A stretch of 64,000 bases of DNA from Desulfoscipio sp. XC116 (GTDB lineage: Bacteria > Bacillota > Desulfotomaculia > Desulfotomaculales > Desulfallaceae): the NCBI RefSeq assembly GCF_039851975.1, contig NZ_CP156660.1, positions 1,054,001 through 1,118,000 on the forward strand, in the 5' to 3' direction. The notes under the pieces are model-generated. The model did not search any database. It saw only the letters and a program-made list of their open reading frames with translations, and was not told the DNA's origin. Of this stretch, positions 36,473 to 45,930 are shown in pieces (the stretch's first letter is position 1; every line of letters begins with the position of its first letter). The position numbers and the translations under genes are program-made.

Positions 36473-36511
36473 GCGAGGTCGTAAATCTAATTTGAGAGGA
36501 GTATGAGCCTT

Positions 36512-36733
36512 ATGTTCAACGGTATTTTGCAACCGACCCACCTGATCTTAATTCTGGTTGTAGTGCTCATTATTTTTGGGCCGGGGAAACTGCCCGAGGT
36601 CGGGAAAGCCATGGGCAAGTCGCTGAGAGAATTCAGGAGGGCCACCGCATCCGCCATGGAAGAAAATGAAGCAAAAAAGGCGCAGGAGGCAGCGGATCAG
36701 GAAACAATTGCTGCTCCAACAAACAATAAATAA
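36512..36733 (+). CDS. tatA: Twin-arginine translocase subunit TatA
   Basis: 73 residues. An N-terminal membrane helix ([12 protein letters not shown]), the [17 protein letters not shown] hinge and amphipathic helix, and a charged tail are the TatA/TatE pattern. ATG 36512 keeps the short family N-terminus; ATG 36503 is too close to the ribosome site. It is embedded between the iron-sulfur and membrane subunits of the formate dehydrogenase. Confidence 0.92.
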   Translation: MFNGILQPTHLILILVVVLIIFGPGKLPEVGKAMGKSLREFRRATASAMEENEAKKAQEAADQETIAAPTNNK

Positions 36734-36804
36734 GATTGATTAGTTTAAAAGCCTGTTAATTTAGTTTTGGAGTTTAATATTTGGTTTACGGAAGGGGTTG
36801 CGGT

Positions 36805-37941
36805 ATGACGGCGAATAACAAATGGACCTTTAAAATGACGCCGGTCAGAAAAGTATTAATCGGTCTGGCCGCAATTTGCCTGTTGGTTGTGGGCTACAGG
36901 CTGGCTTTTGGTTTGGGGAGCGCCACTAATTTAAACGATCAGTGGCCCTGGGGCCTTTGGATCGGTTTTGATGTGCTTACCGGTGTGGCTTTGGCAGGCG
37001 GCGGTTACAGCACTGCTTTGATTGTGCATATTTTGCATAGGAACCAGTTTCAACCCCTGGCTCGCAGCGCCATACTCACCTCATTGCTGGGTTACCTGTT
37101 GGTCATGGGCGGGTTGTTCTTGGATATCGGCAGGTGGTTCAACTTCTGGCGGCCCTTTGTATCCTGGGGTTATCACAGTGTGCTGTTTGAAGTTTTCTGG
37201 TGTATATCCTTGTATACTATGATTCAGCTGCTGGAATTCGGTGAAATTGCCACGGAGAGAGTTTTGAAACCCTTCCATAGAATAATTAAGAAGTTAATGC
37301 CCGTGCTGTTGATTATCGGCGTGCTGCTGCCCACGTTGCACCAGTCTTCTCTGGGCGGATTGTATGTGATTGAAGTTGGTAAACTCCATCCGCTGTGGTG
37401 GTCCATGCTGCTGCCCCCGTTTTTCCTGTTGTCCTCCTTCTTTGTGGGGCCGGCCATGATCAGCCTGGAAACGTCTCTGGCCGGAAAGGCATATAACCAC
37501 GAAATACCTGTTTCCGTACTGCGGAGCCTGATCAAGATAGCCGGAACGGTGATGCTCTTCTACCTGGTCCTGAAAATTGGGGATCTGCTCTACCGCAATG
37601 CCTTTAAATGGGTATTTTCCGGTACCTTGGAAGGGAATATGTTCTTGCTGGAAATCGTCGCCGGGGTGATTATTCCGATTATTATTTGCTTCAGCAGTTT
37701 AAGTTCAACCAGGAAAGGGCTGGTTGCCTTTGGCGCTCTCACTGTCTTCGGGGTAGTCTTGAACCGGATGAACGTAGTCTTTACCGGTATGTCCAAATCC
37801 CTGGGCGGCAGCTATTTCCCATCCGTGATGGAATGGGTGGTCAGTATCGGTCTGGTATCTATTGGCATATTGGCCTATATGTTTATCGTGGAGAATTTTA
37901 GAATTTTGGAGAAGCGCCATGATCATCAGGCATTTTATTAA
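36805..37941 (+). CDS. NrfD/HybB-type membrane subunit
   Basis: 378 residues, about nine to ten membrane helices, start ATG 36805 with GAAGGGG. WPWGLWIGFDVLTGVALAGGGY and the HQSSLGGLYV segment are diagnostic of HybB, the quinone-interacting NrfD-like protein. It has no heme-b His pattern of FdnI. Here it would take electrons from the formate dehydrogenase iron-sulfur subunit to menaquinone, replacing the usual cytochrome b556. Confidence 0.9.
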   Translation: MTANNKWTFKMTPVRKVLIGLAAICLLVVGYRLAFGLGSATNLNDQWPWGLWIGFDVLTGVALAGGGYSTALIVHILHRNQFQPLARSAILTSLLGYLLVMGGLFLDIGRWFNFWRPFVSWGYHSVLFEVFWCISLYTMIQLLEFGEIATERVLKPFHRIIKKLMPVLLIIGVLLPTLHQSSLGGLYVIEVGKLHPLWWSMLLPPFFLLSSFFVGPAMISLETSLAGKAYNHEIPVSVLRSLIKIAGTVMLFYLVLKIGDLLYRNAFKWVFSGTLEGNMFLLEIVAGVIIPIIICFSSLSSTRKGLVAFGALTVFGVVLNRMNVVFTGMSKSLGGSYFPSVMEWVVSIGLVSIGILAYMFIVENFRILEKRHDHQAFY

Positions 37942-37962
37942 TTAATTTAGGAGTTAAATAAA

Positions 37963-38784
37963 ATGAATGTTAAAAGTTTAGCTTATTTTTATCTTGAGAC
38001 CCTGGACTCGGAGAAATGTTTTCCCTTTCAGGATCGTCCGGTGCGGTTAACGGCGAAGCAAGTTGAGCAGTGGCATAAGGGGCGGCCTGTTCTGACTATC
38101 GTATCGCCTTTAATCGACCAAAATGTTTTTTATAAGCGGTTTTTGGAGGTGGCTTGGGCTTGCTTGAAAAGGCAGCCCATTCCACAGCTGGTTCCCGAAT
38201 CTTTGATTGACGACATTAACAATTTCTCTGAAAAGGATCTGGTCGAATTGTTGAAGTCGGCGATCCAGGGAGTTCAAAGAGTTCAATGGTCGAAAAAATT
38301 AGGGCTTTCTGTCGAAGCGTTTGATTTTTTAATTAAAGTTGCGTTAAAACCATTGCTTACTCTTTTCAGTAAAAATATCATGCACCAATTTAAACCCCAT
38401 GAATGGCTACATGGCTATTGCCCTGTTTGTGGCGAGGAGCCGGTGATGGCCAGGCTGACCGGAGAAAATGGTCAAAGACAGCTGTACTGCGGCCTTTGTG
38501 AAACCGAATGGCTTTACTACAGAATTGGCTGCCCATTTTGCGGTAATCAGGATTCTTCCACTCTTTCTTTTATTGCCGCGGAAGTATTGGGGCAGTATCG
38601 AATCTATTTATGCGAGCAATGCAAAAGTTATCTAAAAACAGTCGACGAACGTATCTGTGGAGAAGTCGATCTATTTTGCGAAGACATTGCCACCGTTGAT
38701 CTGGACGAGCTAGCTTTGAAGGAGGGATACAACCGGCGGGATATCAGACATGGCTTGTATAGGTTCTTGTCCAGGGAGGTGTGA
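37963..38784 (+). CDS. fdhE: Formate dehydrogenase accessory protein FdhE
   Basis: 273 residues with the rubredoxin-like C-x2-C pairs of FdhE: CPVC (about 147), CGLC, CPFC and CEQC. The closing segment SYLKTVDERI belongs to the same family. FdhE binds the catalytic subunit before Tat export and is needed for active enzyme. It lies inside the operon between the HybB-like and tatC genes. Confidence 0.93.
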   Translation: MNVKSLAYFYLETLDSEKCFPFQDRPVRLTAKQVEQWHKGRPVLTIVSPLIDQNVFYKRFLEVAWACLKRQPIPQLVPESLIDDINNFSEKDLVELLKSAIQGVQRVQWSKKLGLSVEAFDFLIKVALKPLLTLFSKNIMHQFKPHEWLHGYCPVCGEEPVMARLTGENGQRQLYCGLCETEWLYYRIGCPFCGNQDSSTLSFIAAEVLGQYRIYLCEQCKSYLKTVDERICGEVDLFCEDIATVDLDELALKEGYNRRDIRHGLYRFLSREV

Positions 38785-38787
38785 CGC

Positions 38788-39591
38788 ATGGCCTCAAAAA
38801 ACAAAGAAATGGCCATGATTGAGCATCTGGAAGAACTGCGCTGGGTCTTGATCATCTCAATCGCGGCCACGTTTATCATGGCTATAGCCTGTTGGGTTAT
38901 AAACGACCAAGTTTTACAGATACTGCTGGAACCGGTTTTCACCAGCGGCAACGAGGTTGTTTACATCAGTATTCTCGAAGCTCTGATGACCAAGATTAAA
39001 GTTTCTTTTTTCCTGGGCTTTCTCACCGCTTTGCCGGTTATCCTCTGGCAATTTTGGAGGTTCATCATTCCGGCCCTGCGCAAGATGGAAAAGATCTATT
39101 TTACCATTTTTGTTATTATATCTTATATCTTCTTTGTCAGCGGGGTGCTGTTTGGTTTTTACGCAGTGTTTCGCGTGGCCGTAAAATACTTGCTGCACTT
39201 CGGCGGTGCCGAACTAATCCCAATGCTAACCATAGGGAACTATATCTCATTTGCGATCACGTTCCTGCTGCCCTTTGGCTTTATCTTTGAATTGCCCCTG
39301 GGTGTTTACTTTCTGGCAAAGCTGGATTTGCTGAGCTGTAAATTCCTGGTAAGAAAGCGGAAGATGGCGCTTTTGCTGTCGGTGGTCACCGGCGCGGTGC
39401 TGGTTCCGTCCCCCGATATTATTACTCCGCTCATGATGGCCGCACCGATGTATTTTCTGTATGAGTTAAGTGTCGGTATTGTGCGTTTTGTAGAATGGGG
39501 TAAACGGCGCAAGGCCGGCAAACAAAAAGGATGGGAATGGTTGAATATTGCGCTCCATGGCATACTTTCCAGAAGAAAAAAAACCGGCTGA
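38788..39591 (+). CDS. tatC: Twin-arginine translocase subunit TatC
   Basis: 267 residues. N-terminal IEHLEELRWVLIIS, then six membrane helices with the conserved FWRFIIPAL and TFLLPFGFIFELP words. Starts 3 bases after fdhE. With tatA in the same operon it makes a TatAC system devoted to exporting the folded formate dehydrogenase, though it could serve other substrates too. Confidence 0.95.
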   Translation: MASKNKEMAMIEHLEELRWVLIISIAATFIMAIACWVINDQVLQILLEPVFTSGNEVVYISILEALMTKIKVSFFLGFLTALPVILWQFWRFIIPALRKMEKIYFTIFVIISYIFFVSGVLFGFYAVFRVAVKYLLHFGGAELIPMLTIGNYISFAITFLLPFGFIFELPLGVYFLAKLDLLSCKFLVRKRKMALLLSVVTGAVLVPSPDIITPLMMAAPMYFLYELSVGIVRFVEWGKRRKAGKQKGWEWLNIALHGILSRRKKTG

Positions 39592-39625
39592 AGCGAAAAA
39601 ACTTTGTCATTTTACCTTCAGCCGG
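39584..39625 (+). terminator. Stem-loop overlapping the tatC stop
   Basis: CCGGCTGAAG pairs perfectly with CTTCAGCCGG over a 22-base loop. No strong T-run follows. Probably ends the formate dehydrogenase operon. Confidence 0.6.
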
Positions 39626-40198
39626 CTTGACCCCGGTATTAATCCTTAAAATCCGGGTTGCCGTTCCGGATAGGCATGTTTCCTTCGCCCATTTCGTCTT
39701 TTTGAATAAAATATCTGTCATGGCAAATAAACAGTATTACTCCGTTAAAATCAACAGGCACTTCCTCAATTTTTTTCCTGGACGTGATATCTCAAGTTCA
39801 TAAATGTACTGATATTGAGCCGGAATGTTGAGCGGCGGCATTTTAAAGAGATGCTATTTTTATTTGCACCGGCACTGTCAGGCATAGCGATAATTAAAAA
39901 CGCTATTCATAGCGGTGGTATGGTTTTCGGATCCGGGGCAAAGATAAGGCTAATGGCGGAAACGGTAACTATAATATGAGACTAACAATCCCATGGCCAC
40001 GCATTCTGAGCATTCAGCCTTTATTGATTAGACTTTCCGACCGGTTCCCACAAAAATAATCAGTGAACTCGTTTAGCTAATGCCGACATTGGGGCTTCAG
40101 ATGGGGACTCTATCCCACCTGAAGTAAAAATAGGAACTCCCACTCAATAGAAGTGGTAGTCTTGGAATTTAATAAAATATTTTTAGGAGGAAGAAGTC
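39626..40198 (+). other. About 570 bp non-coding, with dispersed element copy C
   Basis: No supported gene. The 3' part carries element copy C and the ribosome site (AGGAGG) of the solute-binding protein gene. The 5' part shows only short frames. Confidence 0.55.
40062..40167 (+). repeat. Dispersed structured element, copy C (upstream of a solute-binding protein gene)
   Basis: The fullest copy. It has the conserved lead GTGAACTCGTT..GCTAA..GCC, then stem 1 CTTCAG-A-TGGG / CCCA-C-CTGAAG, then stem 2 ACTCCCACT..AGTGGTAGT. Stem 2 resembles the end hairpins of IS200/IS605-type elements, but no transposase is nearby. Confidence 0.65.
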
Positions 40199-41026
40199 GT
40201 GAAAAGGGTATTGGGAACAGCCTTGGTGTTGCTAAGTGTACTGGCTGTGATGGCGCTGGCGGTTGGTTGTGTCGGCGGAAGGGCCAAGGGTGTAAAAAGT
40301 GAAGGAGAACAACAGGCGGCCGCCGGGGATAAGTTGGTCTTTGGTTCGGATACTTCTTATGCGCCCTTTGAATTTTCTGATGTAGATGGTAAACTGGCCG
40401 GCTTTGATATGGAGATAATCGAGGCTATAAACGAGACAGTCGGCACCGACATTGAAGTTGTCGGCTATGATTTTAAAGGCTTGGTTCCGGCACTTGAAAC
40501 CGCCGGCATTGATGGCGCTATTTCGGCTATGACTATTACCGAAGAACGTTTACAAAAAGTTGATTTTTCCATGCCTTATTATCTGTCGCTTCAGAGCGTA
40601 GCTGTGCAGGCCAGGAACGAAACCATCAAAAGTTTTGACGATTTAGAAGGTAATAAAATTGGCGTTCAGGCCGGCACCACCGGTGAAATCGAAGCCAATA
40701 GGGTGCCTAATGCCCGGGTAATCCCCTATGACACAATAGATAGCGGGTTTATGGATCTGAATAACGGTGCCGTTGATGCTATTGTTTGCGACTTCCCGGT
40801 GGTTGCTTATTACATTAATCAGGGCAATGACGGAATAAAAATTGCGGGCGATATGCAAACAAGCGAACACTACGGCATTGCCGTGCCCAAACAAAAACCG
40901 GAGGTGCTCAAAGCCGTAAATGACGGGTTGAAAATCATAAAAGAAAACGGTAAATATACCGAAATATATAAAAAGTGGTTCGGAGTTGAACCACCGGAAT
41001 ATTTGCCCGGTGAACCTCAGAGTTAA
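40199..41026 (+). CDS. Amino acid ABC transporter substrate-binding lipoprotein
   Basis: 275 residues, GTG start with AGGAGG. A lipoprotein signal ends at the lipobox LAVGC (Cys about 23). The mature part is a type 3 periplasmic-binding fold of the GlnH/ArtJ kind (GSDTSYAPFEF, AMTITEERLQKVDFSMPYY, GVQAGTTGE, YGIAVPKQKPEV). No permease or ATPase adjoins it, so it either uses a transporter encoded elsewhere or acts as a receptor. Ligand probably a polar or basic amino acid. Confidence 0.9.
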   Translation: MKRVLGTALVLLSVLAVMALAVGCVGGRAKGVKSEGEQQAAAGDKLVFGSDTSYAPFEFSDVDGKLAGFDMEIIEAINETVGTDIEVVGYDFKGLVPALETAGIDGAISAMTITEERLQKVDFSMPYYLSLQSVAVQARNETIKSFDDLEGNKIGVQAGTTGEIEANRVPNARVIPYDTIDSGFMDLNNGAVDAIVCDFPVVAYYINQGNDGIKIAGDMQTSEHYGIAVPKQKPEVLKAVNDGLKIIKENGKYTEIYKKWFGVEPPEYLPGEPQS

Positions 41027-41034
41027 TAATTATT

Positions 41035-41685
41035 TTAAATAAACATGATATATCTCGACATCAACCAGAAGTGGCTAAAACTACCGGCCATAACAAATAC
41101 ATGAAAAATCTCATGAAAGCCGAGCCAGCCGGGGATAATATTGGGCGGCCATTTGGTGCCGTAAAGTATAGCCCCGATGGTGTAGAACAAGCCGCCTAAT
41201 GTCAGCCATAATATGCCGCCCGGGGAAACTGTCTGAAATAACGGCCAAAAAGGAATGGCTATGAGCCAGCCCATAAAAACATAAAATAATGTTGAAAACC
41301 ACCGGGGGGCGTCCATCCATAAGATTTTTATTAAAATGCCTGCAATAGCCAGCAGCCATACGCCTACCAGAAAAGAATAGCCCCAGGCCCCTCGCAGGGG
41401 AATCAGACAAACCGGTGTATACGTGCCGGCGATTAGAATAAATATCATCATATGGTCTATGCGCCGCAAAATATAAACGCCCTTATCGGACAAAGGAAGC
41501 AGATGATAAAGAGCGCTGGCCGTATAAAGCAGTACCAGGCTGGCGCCGAATATGGAAAAGGCGACAATATGTGATACCGTGCCATGCAATACGGCATTAT
41601 AAACCAGTGCGACCAAGGCCATAATTGATAAAATGGCCCCGGCTAAATGTGACAATCCGCTGAAAGGGTCTCTTAACCTGCTCAT
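41035..41685 (-). CDS. Hemolysin III family (PAQR-type) membrane protein
   Basis: 216 residues, seven predicted membrane helices. It has the PAQR zinc-hydrolase residues: SALYHLL after a Ser, RRIDHMMIF with Asp and His, and FHEIFHVFV near the C-terminus. Bacterial members (YqfA, hemolysin III) are linked to membrane lipid homeostasis; hydrolase activity is inferred from the fold. Single gene, convergent with the solute-binding protein. Confidence 0.9.
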   Translation of the reverse strand: MSRLRDPFSGLSHLAGAILSIMALVALVYNAVLHGTVSHIVAFSIFGASLVLLYTASALYHLLPLSDKGVYILRRIDHMMIFILIAGTYTPVCLIPLRGAWGYSFLVGVWLLAIAGILIKILWMDAPRWFSTLFYVFMGWLIAIPFWPLFQTVSPGGILWLTLGGLFYTIGAILYGTKWPPNIIPGWLGFHEIFHVFVMAGSFSHFWLMSRYIMFI

Positions 41686-41799
41686 TTTTACCGACTCACT
41701 CCCATGTTGATGTTATCAAAGCATATTTTTCCCTTATCGCTTAAATTTATAATAAGTATTAGAGTTTTAATATCTAAACACTTGTCCATAAAATTAATG

Positions 41800-42654
41800 T
41801 TAACGAGAGTTAATTTTCTTGCCTGTGACAGTGATTAAACTGATCTGGCTGCGGTTTAGAAATCTAACCGGCATCACGCTGGTGCCCAGGCCGCTGTCAA
41901 TATATAATGTGGTATCTGTGTCAATAGTATAAATTCCCTTATCGTACGAGGGGAAAAAACCTTGTCCCGGTACAATGATGGCTCCCGCGAAGGGCAGGCG
42001 TACCTGGCCGCCGTGGGTGTGACCGCATAAGACAAGATCGGTTCGGGTAATGGTTTTCTCGGCAACGATTTCCGGTGCATGGGCCAGTAACAAAGTAAAA
42101 ATTTCCGTGTTGATATCCTGCGTTGCCATTTCCAAGTTGGCGCGTTCCTTGCTGGGATCGTCCACGCCGCAGATGTTAATGCTTATATGATTCCGCGACC
42201 AAACCACGTGTTTATTATTTATAATTTGCACTCCGCGGTTGGACAGGCCATCTAAAAATAACTTTGTCTGGCTGTTAGCCCATTCATGGTTGCCGCATAT
42301 GAAAAAAGTATGCGGGTTTATTTGCACCAGTTCTTTGACTAGTGCAAATACATTATCGAAATTATTGGTTTTTCTGTCAATTAAATCACCGGTGATAACA
42401 ATCAGGTCGGGGCTTATTTTTTTGATTTTCTGCAGCAAGTCCTGGTGGCGGTCATTGGGGTGCCAGTTGTGAAAGTCTGATATTTGTAGTATATTGATTT
42501 CGGCTTCGGGCGGAATTTTTTCAGAACTTATAGCTACCCGGTTGACCTTTGGACAGTTTATCTCAAAGTATATGTTTGCAGTAACTAAACCGGCCGTTAG
42601 TACACCAATTGCAGCCAGCTTTAGCCCCCATGAGGATATTGCTTGTATGCACAA
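41800..42654 (-). CDS. Membrane-anchored metallophosphoesterase
   Basis: 284 residues from a TTG start. An N-terminal hydrophobic anchor (about 10-26), then calcineurin-like motifs: LQISDFHN (a D-x-H with an unusual Phe), VITGDLID, CGNHEW, LLAHAPE and CGHTHGGQ. It resembles YkuE/YaeI-type phosphodiesterases of the outer membrane face. The substrate is unknown; lipid headgroups such as UDP-diacylglucosamine relatives are possible. Confidence 0.9.
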   Translation of the reverse strand: MCIQAISSWGLKLAAIGVLTAGLVTANIYFEINCPKVNRVAISSEKIPPEAEINILQISDFHNWHPNDRHQDLLQKIKKISPDLIVITGDLIDRKTNNFDNVFALVKELVQINPHTFFICGNHEWANSQTKLFLDGLSNRGVQIINNKHVVWSRNHISINICGVDDPSKERANLEMATQDINTEIFTLLLAHAPEIVAEKTITRTDLVLCGHTHGGQVRLPFAGAIIVPGQGFFPSYDKGIYTIDTDTTLYIDSGLGTSVMPVRFLNRSQISLITVTGKKINSR

Positions 42655-43282
42655 ATTTTACTACCCGCCTTTTAAATTATATATCTGAAACTATTGTGTT
42701 TTCCAAAATATGATTAATATTGTTAAAAAGAGTTTCAGGGGTGACTTAATTTTCTTGTTTAAGTCTCTGCCGACTTATGTTGTGCATCTTACTTAATTAT
42801 AGCAAAAAATAACCTCCGATGGGCGTTAATTGAGAAAGTTAAATTACGGCTTCATTTACCGGTAATTAACCATCGGGGGACAGTGCGCCCGCGATATTAA
42901 TACATAAAAAGCCGTAAAGGGATTAAACCCTTTCAATATTACTTAAAATATCCTGCCGGCTTGGAGAGGCTAAAGGTTTTTTTCTTTTTATGTATTTAAT
43001 GAGCGTTGTTTAGACTGTTTATATTTGCGCCAGGCAGAATATGTAAAAAAATATTTATTATAGCGCATATTGCAGATTATATTATAATGGATTACGATAA
43101 AATATATCTTATAAGAGTATTTACAATGCAGTAATTGCGTGTGGCTTGCTTTTGACTTAATAACTGGCCAATAAGCCCCCGGCTGTCGTAATGCATAGTC
43201 TAACGGGCTAGTAAGTAGCTTGTTTAATAACCATGATAAATACTATTTGAGCTTATGAGATGAAGAAGGGAGAATTAATATT
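42655..43282 (+). other. About 630 bp without genes
   Basis: AT-rich divergent region between the phosphoesterase and the nitronate monooxygenase-like gene. I see no hairpin with a T-run, no riboswitch signature and no palindromic array. It should hold both promoters. Confidence 0.5.
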
Positions 43283-44230
43283 TTGCAATTACCACAGATT
43301 AAAATAGGACAGCTATTGCCCCGATTCCCGATTATTCAGGGGGGGATGGCTCTCCGGGTGTCCACTGCTCCGTTAGCCGCCGCTGTAGCTAATGCCGGGG
43401 GGATTGGCATTATCGGGGCCACCGGTATGGAGCCCGATGAATTGCGGAGAGAGATCAAAGAGGCGCGCCGGCAATCTTCGGGTATTATCGGTGTTAATAT
43501 CATGTTTGCCGTGCGTAACTTTGCTACCTTGGTATATACGGCACTGGAGGAAAAAATTGACGTGGTTTTTTCCGGTGCGGGTTTCTCACGTGATATATTT
43601 GGCTGGGGGCGGGAGGCCGGAGTGCCGGTGGTATCCATTGTATCCTCGGGAAAACTCGCTGCTATTGCTGAAAAATATGGCGCCGCCGCGGTGGTGGCCG
43701 AAGGGACTGAGGCAGGGGGGCACCTGGGTACTCAGCGATCAATATGTGAAGTATTGCCTGAAGTTAGGAAGATGGTAAAAATTCCGGTAATTGCCGCCGG
43801 CGGTATTGTGGATGGATTTGGGGTGGCCCGGATGCTTAAACTGGGTGCCGATGGTGTGCAAATGGCCACTCGTTTTGTGCTGAGTAAAGAATGTGCCGTA
43901 TCCGCAGCCTTTAAAGAAATGTACCTGCGGGCCACACCGGACGATGTAGTGCTTGTGGAGAGTCCCGTGGGTATGCCCGGGCGGGCGCTGCGCAATGCAT
44001 TTGTAGAACAGTTGATGCAGGATAGCCTGCCCAGACCGGATAAGTGCCGTAATTGTCTCAAGGTGTGCTCCGGTAAATATTGCATCATGGATGCCCTGGA
44101 AAATTCCCGTATTGGCCAGGTGGACAAAGGGTTGGTTTTCTGCGGGCAAAATGTAGCTAAAATAAATGAAATATTGCCGGTAAGAGAAATATTCCGGCGC
44201 ATAGTGGACGAGGTGGCTTTAGTGAAATAA
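43283..44230 (+). CDS. Nitronate monooxygenase / FabK-like flavoprotein
   Basis: 315 residues, TTG start with GAAGGGAG. An FMN-binding TIM barrel of the NPD family: PIIQGGMALRVS at the start, EGTEAGGHLG (about 150) and IAAGGIVDGFGVARML with GADGVQMATRF. The C-terminus adds a Cys cluster (CRNCLKVCSGKYC) found in some clostridial members, which could hold an Fe-S cluster. Candidates are nitronate oxidation or enoyl-ACP reduction; without fab genes nearby I prefer the general name. Confidence 0.85.
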   Translation: MQLPQIKIGQLLPRFPIIQGGMALRVSTAPLAAAVANAGGIGIIGATGMEPDELRREIKEARRQSSGIIGVNIMFAVRNFATLVYTALEEKIDVVFSGAGFSRDIFGWGREAGVPVVSIVSSGKLAAIAEKYGAAAVVAEGTEAGGHLGTQRSICEVLPEVRKMVKIPVIAAGGIVDGFGVARMLKLGADGVQMATRFVLSKECAVSAAFKEMYLRATPDDVVLVESPVGMPGRALRNAFVEQLMQDSLPRPDKCRNCLKVCSGKYCIMDALENSRIGQVDKGLVFCGQNVAKINEILPVREIFRRIVDEVALVK

Positions 44231-44249
44231 AAATGTTGCTAATATAATT

Positions 44250-44570
44250 CTAAAAAAGGTATTGAGCCGCCAACAGTGCGACTACTGCGCTACCCAGGCT
44301 GAAAGCCAGGTTGCGGGTAAAATATGCTATTAGGCCCGCCAGTACTACGGCGGTCAGGTCGGTCAAGTGGGCCAGCGGGGCGAAGGCGCCGCTATCCGTT
44401 AGCAGCGGCGGTGCGATCATACTGGCGAAAATAACGGTAGGCAACAGCTTCAGCCATTTTTGAACCGCCGCTGATAGAGGGCGTTTATTAATGACGTAAT
44501 AGGGCAGTAATCTGGGGATGGCAGTAGCCAGCGTCATTCCAATAATAATTAACCAGATTTGTGTATCCAT
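44250..44570 (-). CDS. azlD: Branched-chain amino acid transport subunit AzlD
   Basis: 106 residues with about four membrane helices (TLATAIPRLLPYYVI is the family start). It overlaps the end of azlC by 22 bases. AzlCD exports branched-chain amino acids or analogues. Confidence 0.9.
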   Translation of the reverse strand: MDTQIWLIIIGMTLATAIPRLLPYYVINKRPLSAAVQKWLKLLPTVIFASMIAPPLLTDSGAFAPLAHLTDLTAVVLAGLIAYFTRNLAFSLGSAVVALLAAQYLF

Positions 44571-45247
44571 TTTTGCACCCCCGGTACAGTAATTGAAGCC
44601 AGCAGGCTGGCCAGTAAAACAGCCATGCCCGCATAGCCGTTAATGGTGAAAAAGATGGCCAGAGCGGCGGCCAACACTGCCGCCAGTACCTCGGTCCAAC
44701 TGGTTAAAGAAAGTGCTAAAATGGCGGCAAACAGTGCATACAGCGCGGCCTGCATGCCCAAGTCGGCAAGTCCCGGCAGGGCATTGCCCAGTAACAGTCC
44801 GGCCAGCGTGGCCAGCAGCCATTGTACATAAACGGACAGGTTGGCGCCTATAATATAGTGATAGTCGGCCTGTCCGCTTTTGCCCAGACGCTGGGAAATG
44901 AGGGCAAAGCTTTCATCGGTAATAAAAAGCCCTACCGGCAGGTAGCCGGCTGTCCGCCTTCCCGGTATAACACCGGCCACATATGAACTCATTAAAAAGT
45001 GGCGTAAGTTAATGAAGAAAGTACTCAGCACAATGGCAGTCACGGAAGCACCCGCACCCAGCATGGTGATGGCCGAAAATTGGCTGGCTCCGGCAAATAC
45101 CAATCCGGACATGCTAAAAGCGGCCGGCGCCGACAGCCCGGCTTCGGCGGACATGGTGCCGAACAGCAGGCCCAGCGGCAACAGTTCAAAGGCAAAAACG
45201 AAACTTGCCATAAATCCCTGCATAAATTCTCTCCGGCTATTAGTCAC
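44549..45247 (-). CDS. azlC: Branched-chain amino acid exporter AzlC
   Basis: 232 residues from GTG 45247 (AGGGGTG just upstream). An ATG frame 31 codons longer has no ribosome site and no match to the family. Family words: LPLGLLFGTMSAEAGLS, FAGASQFSA, LRHFLMSSY and ITDESFAL. Multi-helix permease acting with AzlD. Confidence 0.92.
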   Translation of the reverse strand: MTNSRREFMQGFMASFVFAFELLPLGLLFGTMSAEAGLSAPAAFSMSGLVFAGASQFSAITMLGAGASVTAIVLSTFFINLRHFLMSSYVAGVIPGRRTAGYLPVGLFITDESFALISQRLGKSGQADYHYIIGANLSVYVQWLLATLAGLLLGNALPGLADLGMQAALYALFAAILALSLTSWTEVLAAVLAAALAIFFTINGYAGMAVLLASLLASITVPGVQKWIHKSG

Positions 45248-45393
45248 ATGATCACCCCTGTTTAGAGCATAGTCGCATTCTATCATAAATACGCTTTCTT
45301 TAAAATCCATGCTGTAGTTATTTTGCCTTTGCGATGTCATTAATTACATATTTATAAAATTAACCGAAAAAATTAACTTTTGGAGGGAATTTC

Positions 45394-45930
45394 ATGTTCA
45401 GTCAGAATATCTTCGTCTACGGGGATAAGGTGCCGGAGGTGCATAAAACTGCGTTTATAGCTCCCGGGGCCCGCATTATTGGACGAGTAGTCATTGGTGC
45501 TAATTCCAGCGTTTGGTATAATGCGGTGATACGGGGTGACGTGGATGACGTGCAAATAGGCAGCGGCACTAATATTCAGGATGGTGCGGTGTTGCATGAG
45601 GACGGAGGATATCCGCTGGTTATCGGCGATAATGTCACGGTGGGGCATAACGCTACGGTGCATGGATGTCATGTGGAGGACGGCGCTGTTATCGGCATGG
45701 GGGCGGTTGTGCTGTCCGGAGCCAGAATAGGGGCTTTTAGTGTTATTGGTGCCGGGTCGCTGGTGCCGGGCGGCAAGCGGATTCCGCCGCACTCACTGGT
45801 TATAGGCTCGCCGGCTAAAGTAGTACGGGAGTTATCGCCGGAGGATATAGATAATTTCGGCAAAATGGCACAGAATTATCGTGATCGGGCCGGGTTTTTG
45901 CTAGGGGAAATGGAAAAGACGAGAGTTTAG
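45394..45930 (+). CDS. Gamma-class carbonic anhydrase-like hexapeptide protein
   Basis: 178 residues forming a left-handed beta-helix from hexapeptide repeats (IGANSSVWYNAVIRGDV on). The three zinc-ligand His positions are kept (VLHEDGG, VGHNATVHGC). The C-terminal helix follows (SPEDIDNFGKMAQNY). It belongs to the YrdA/PaaY/CcmM group; carbonic anhydrase activity is known for some members only. AGGGAATTTC lies before ATG 45394. Single gene. Confidence 0.9.
   Translation: MFSQNIFVYGDKVPEVHKTAFIAPGARIIGRVVIGANSSVWYNAVIRGDVDDVQIGSGTNIQDGAVLHEDGGYPLVIGDNVTVGHNATVHGCHVEDGAVIGMGAVVLSGARIGAFSVIGAGSLVPGGKRIPPHSLVIGSPAKVVRELSPEDIDNFGKMAQNYRDRAGFLLGEMEKTRV

Noticed and set aside
42655-43282. Search for another TGTC-N8-GACA array or riboswitch in this long gap
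   Set aside because: Only isolated TGTC or GACA words without the 16-bp pairing or 22-23 bp period.
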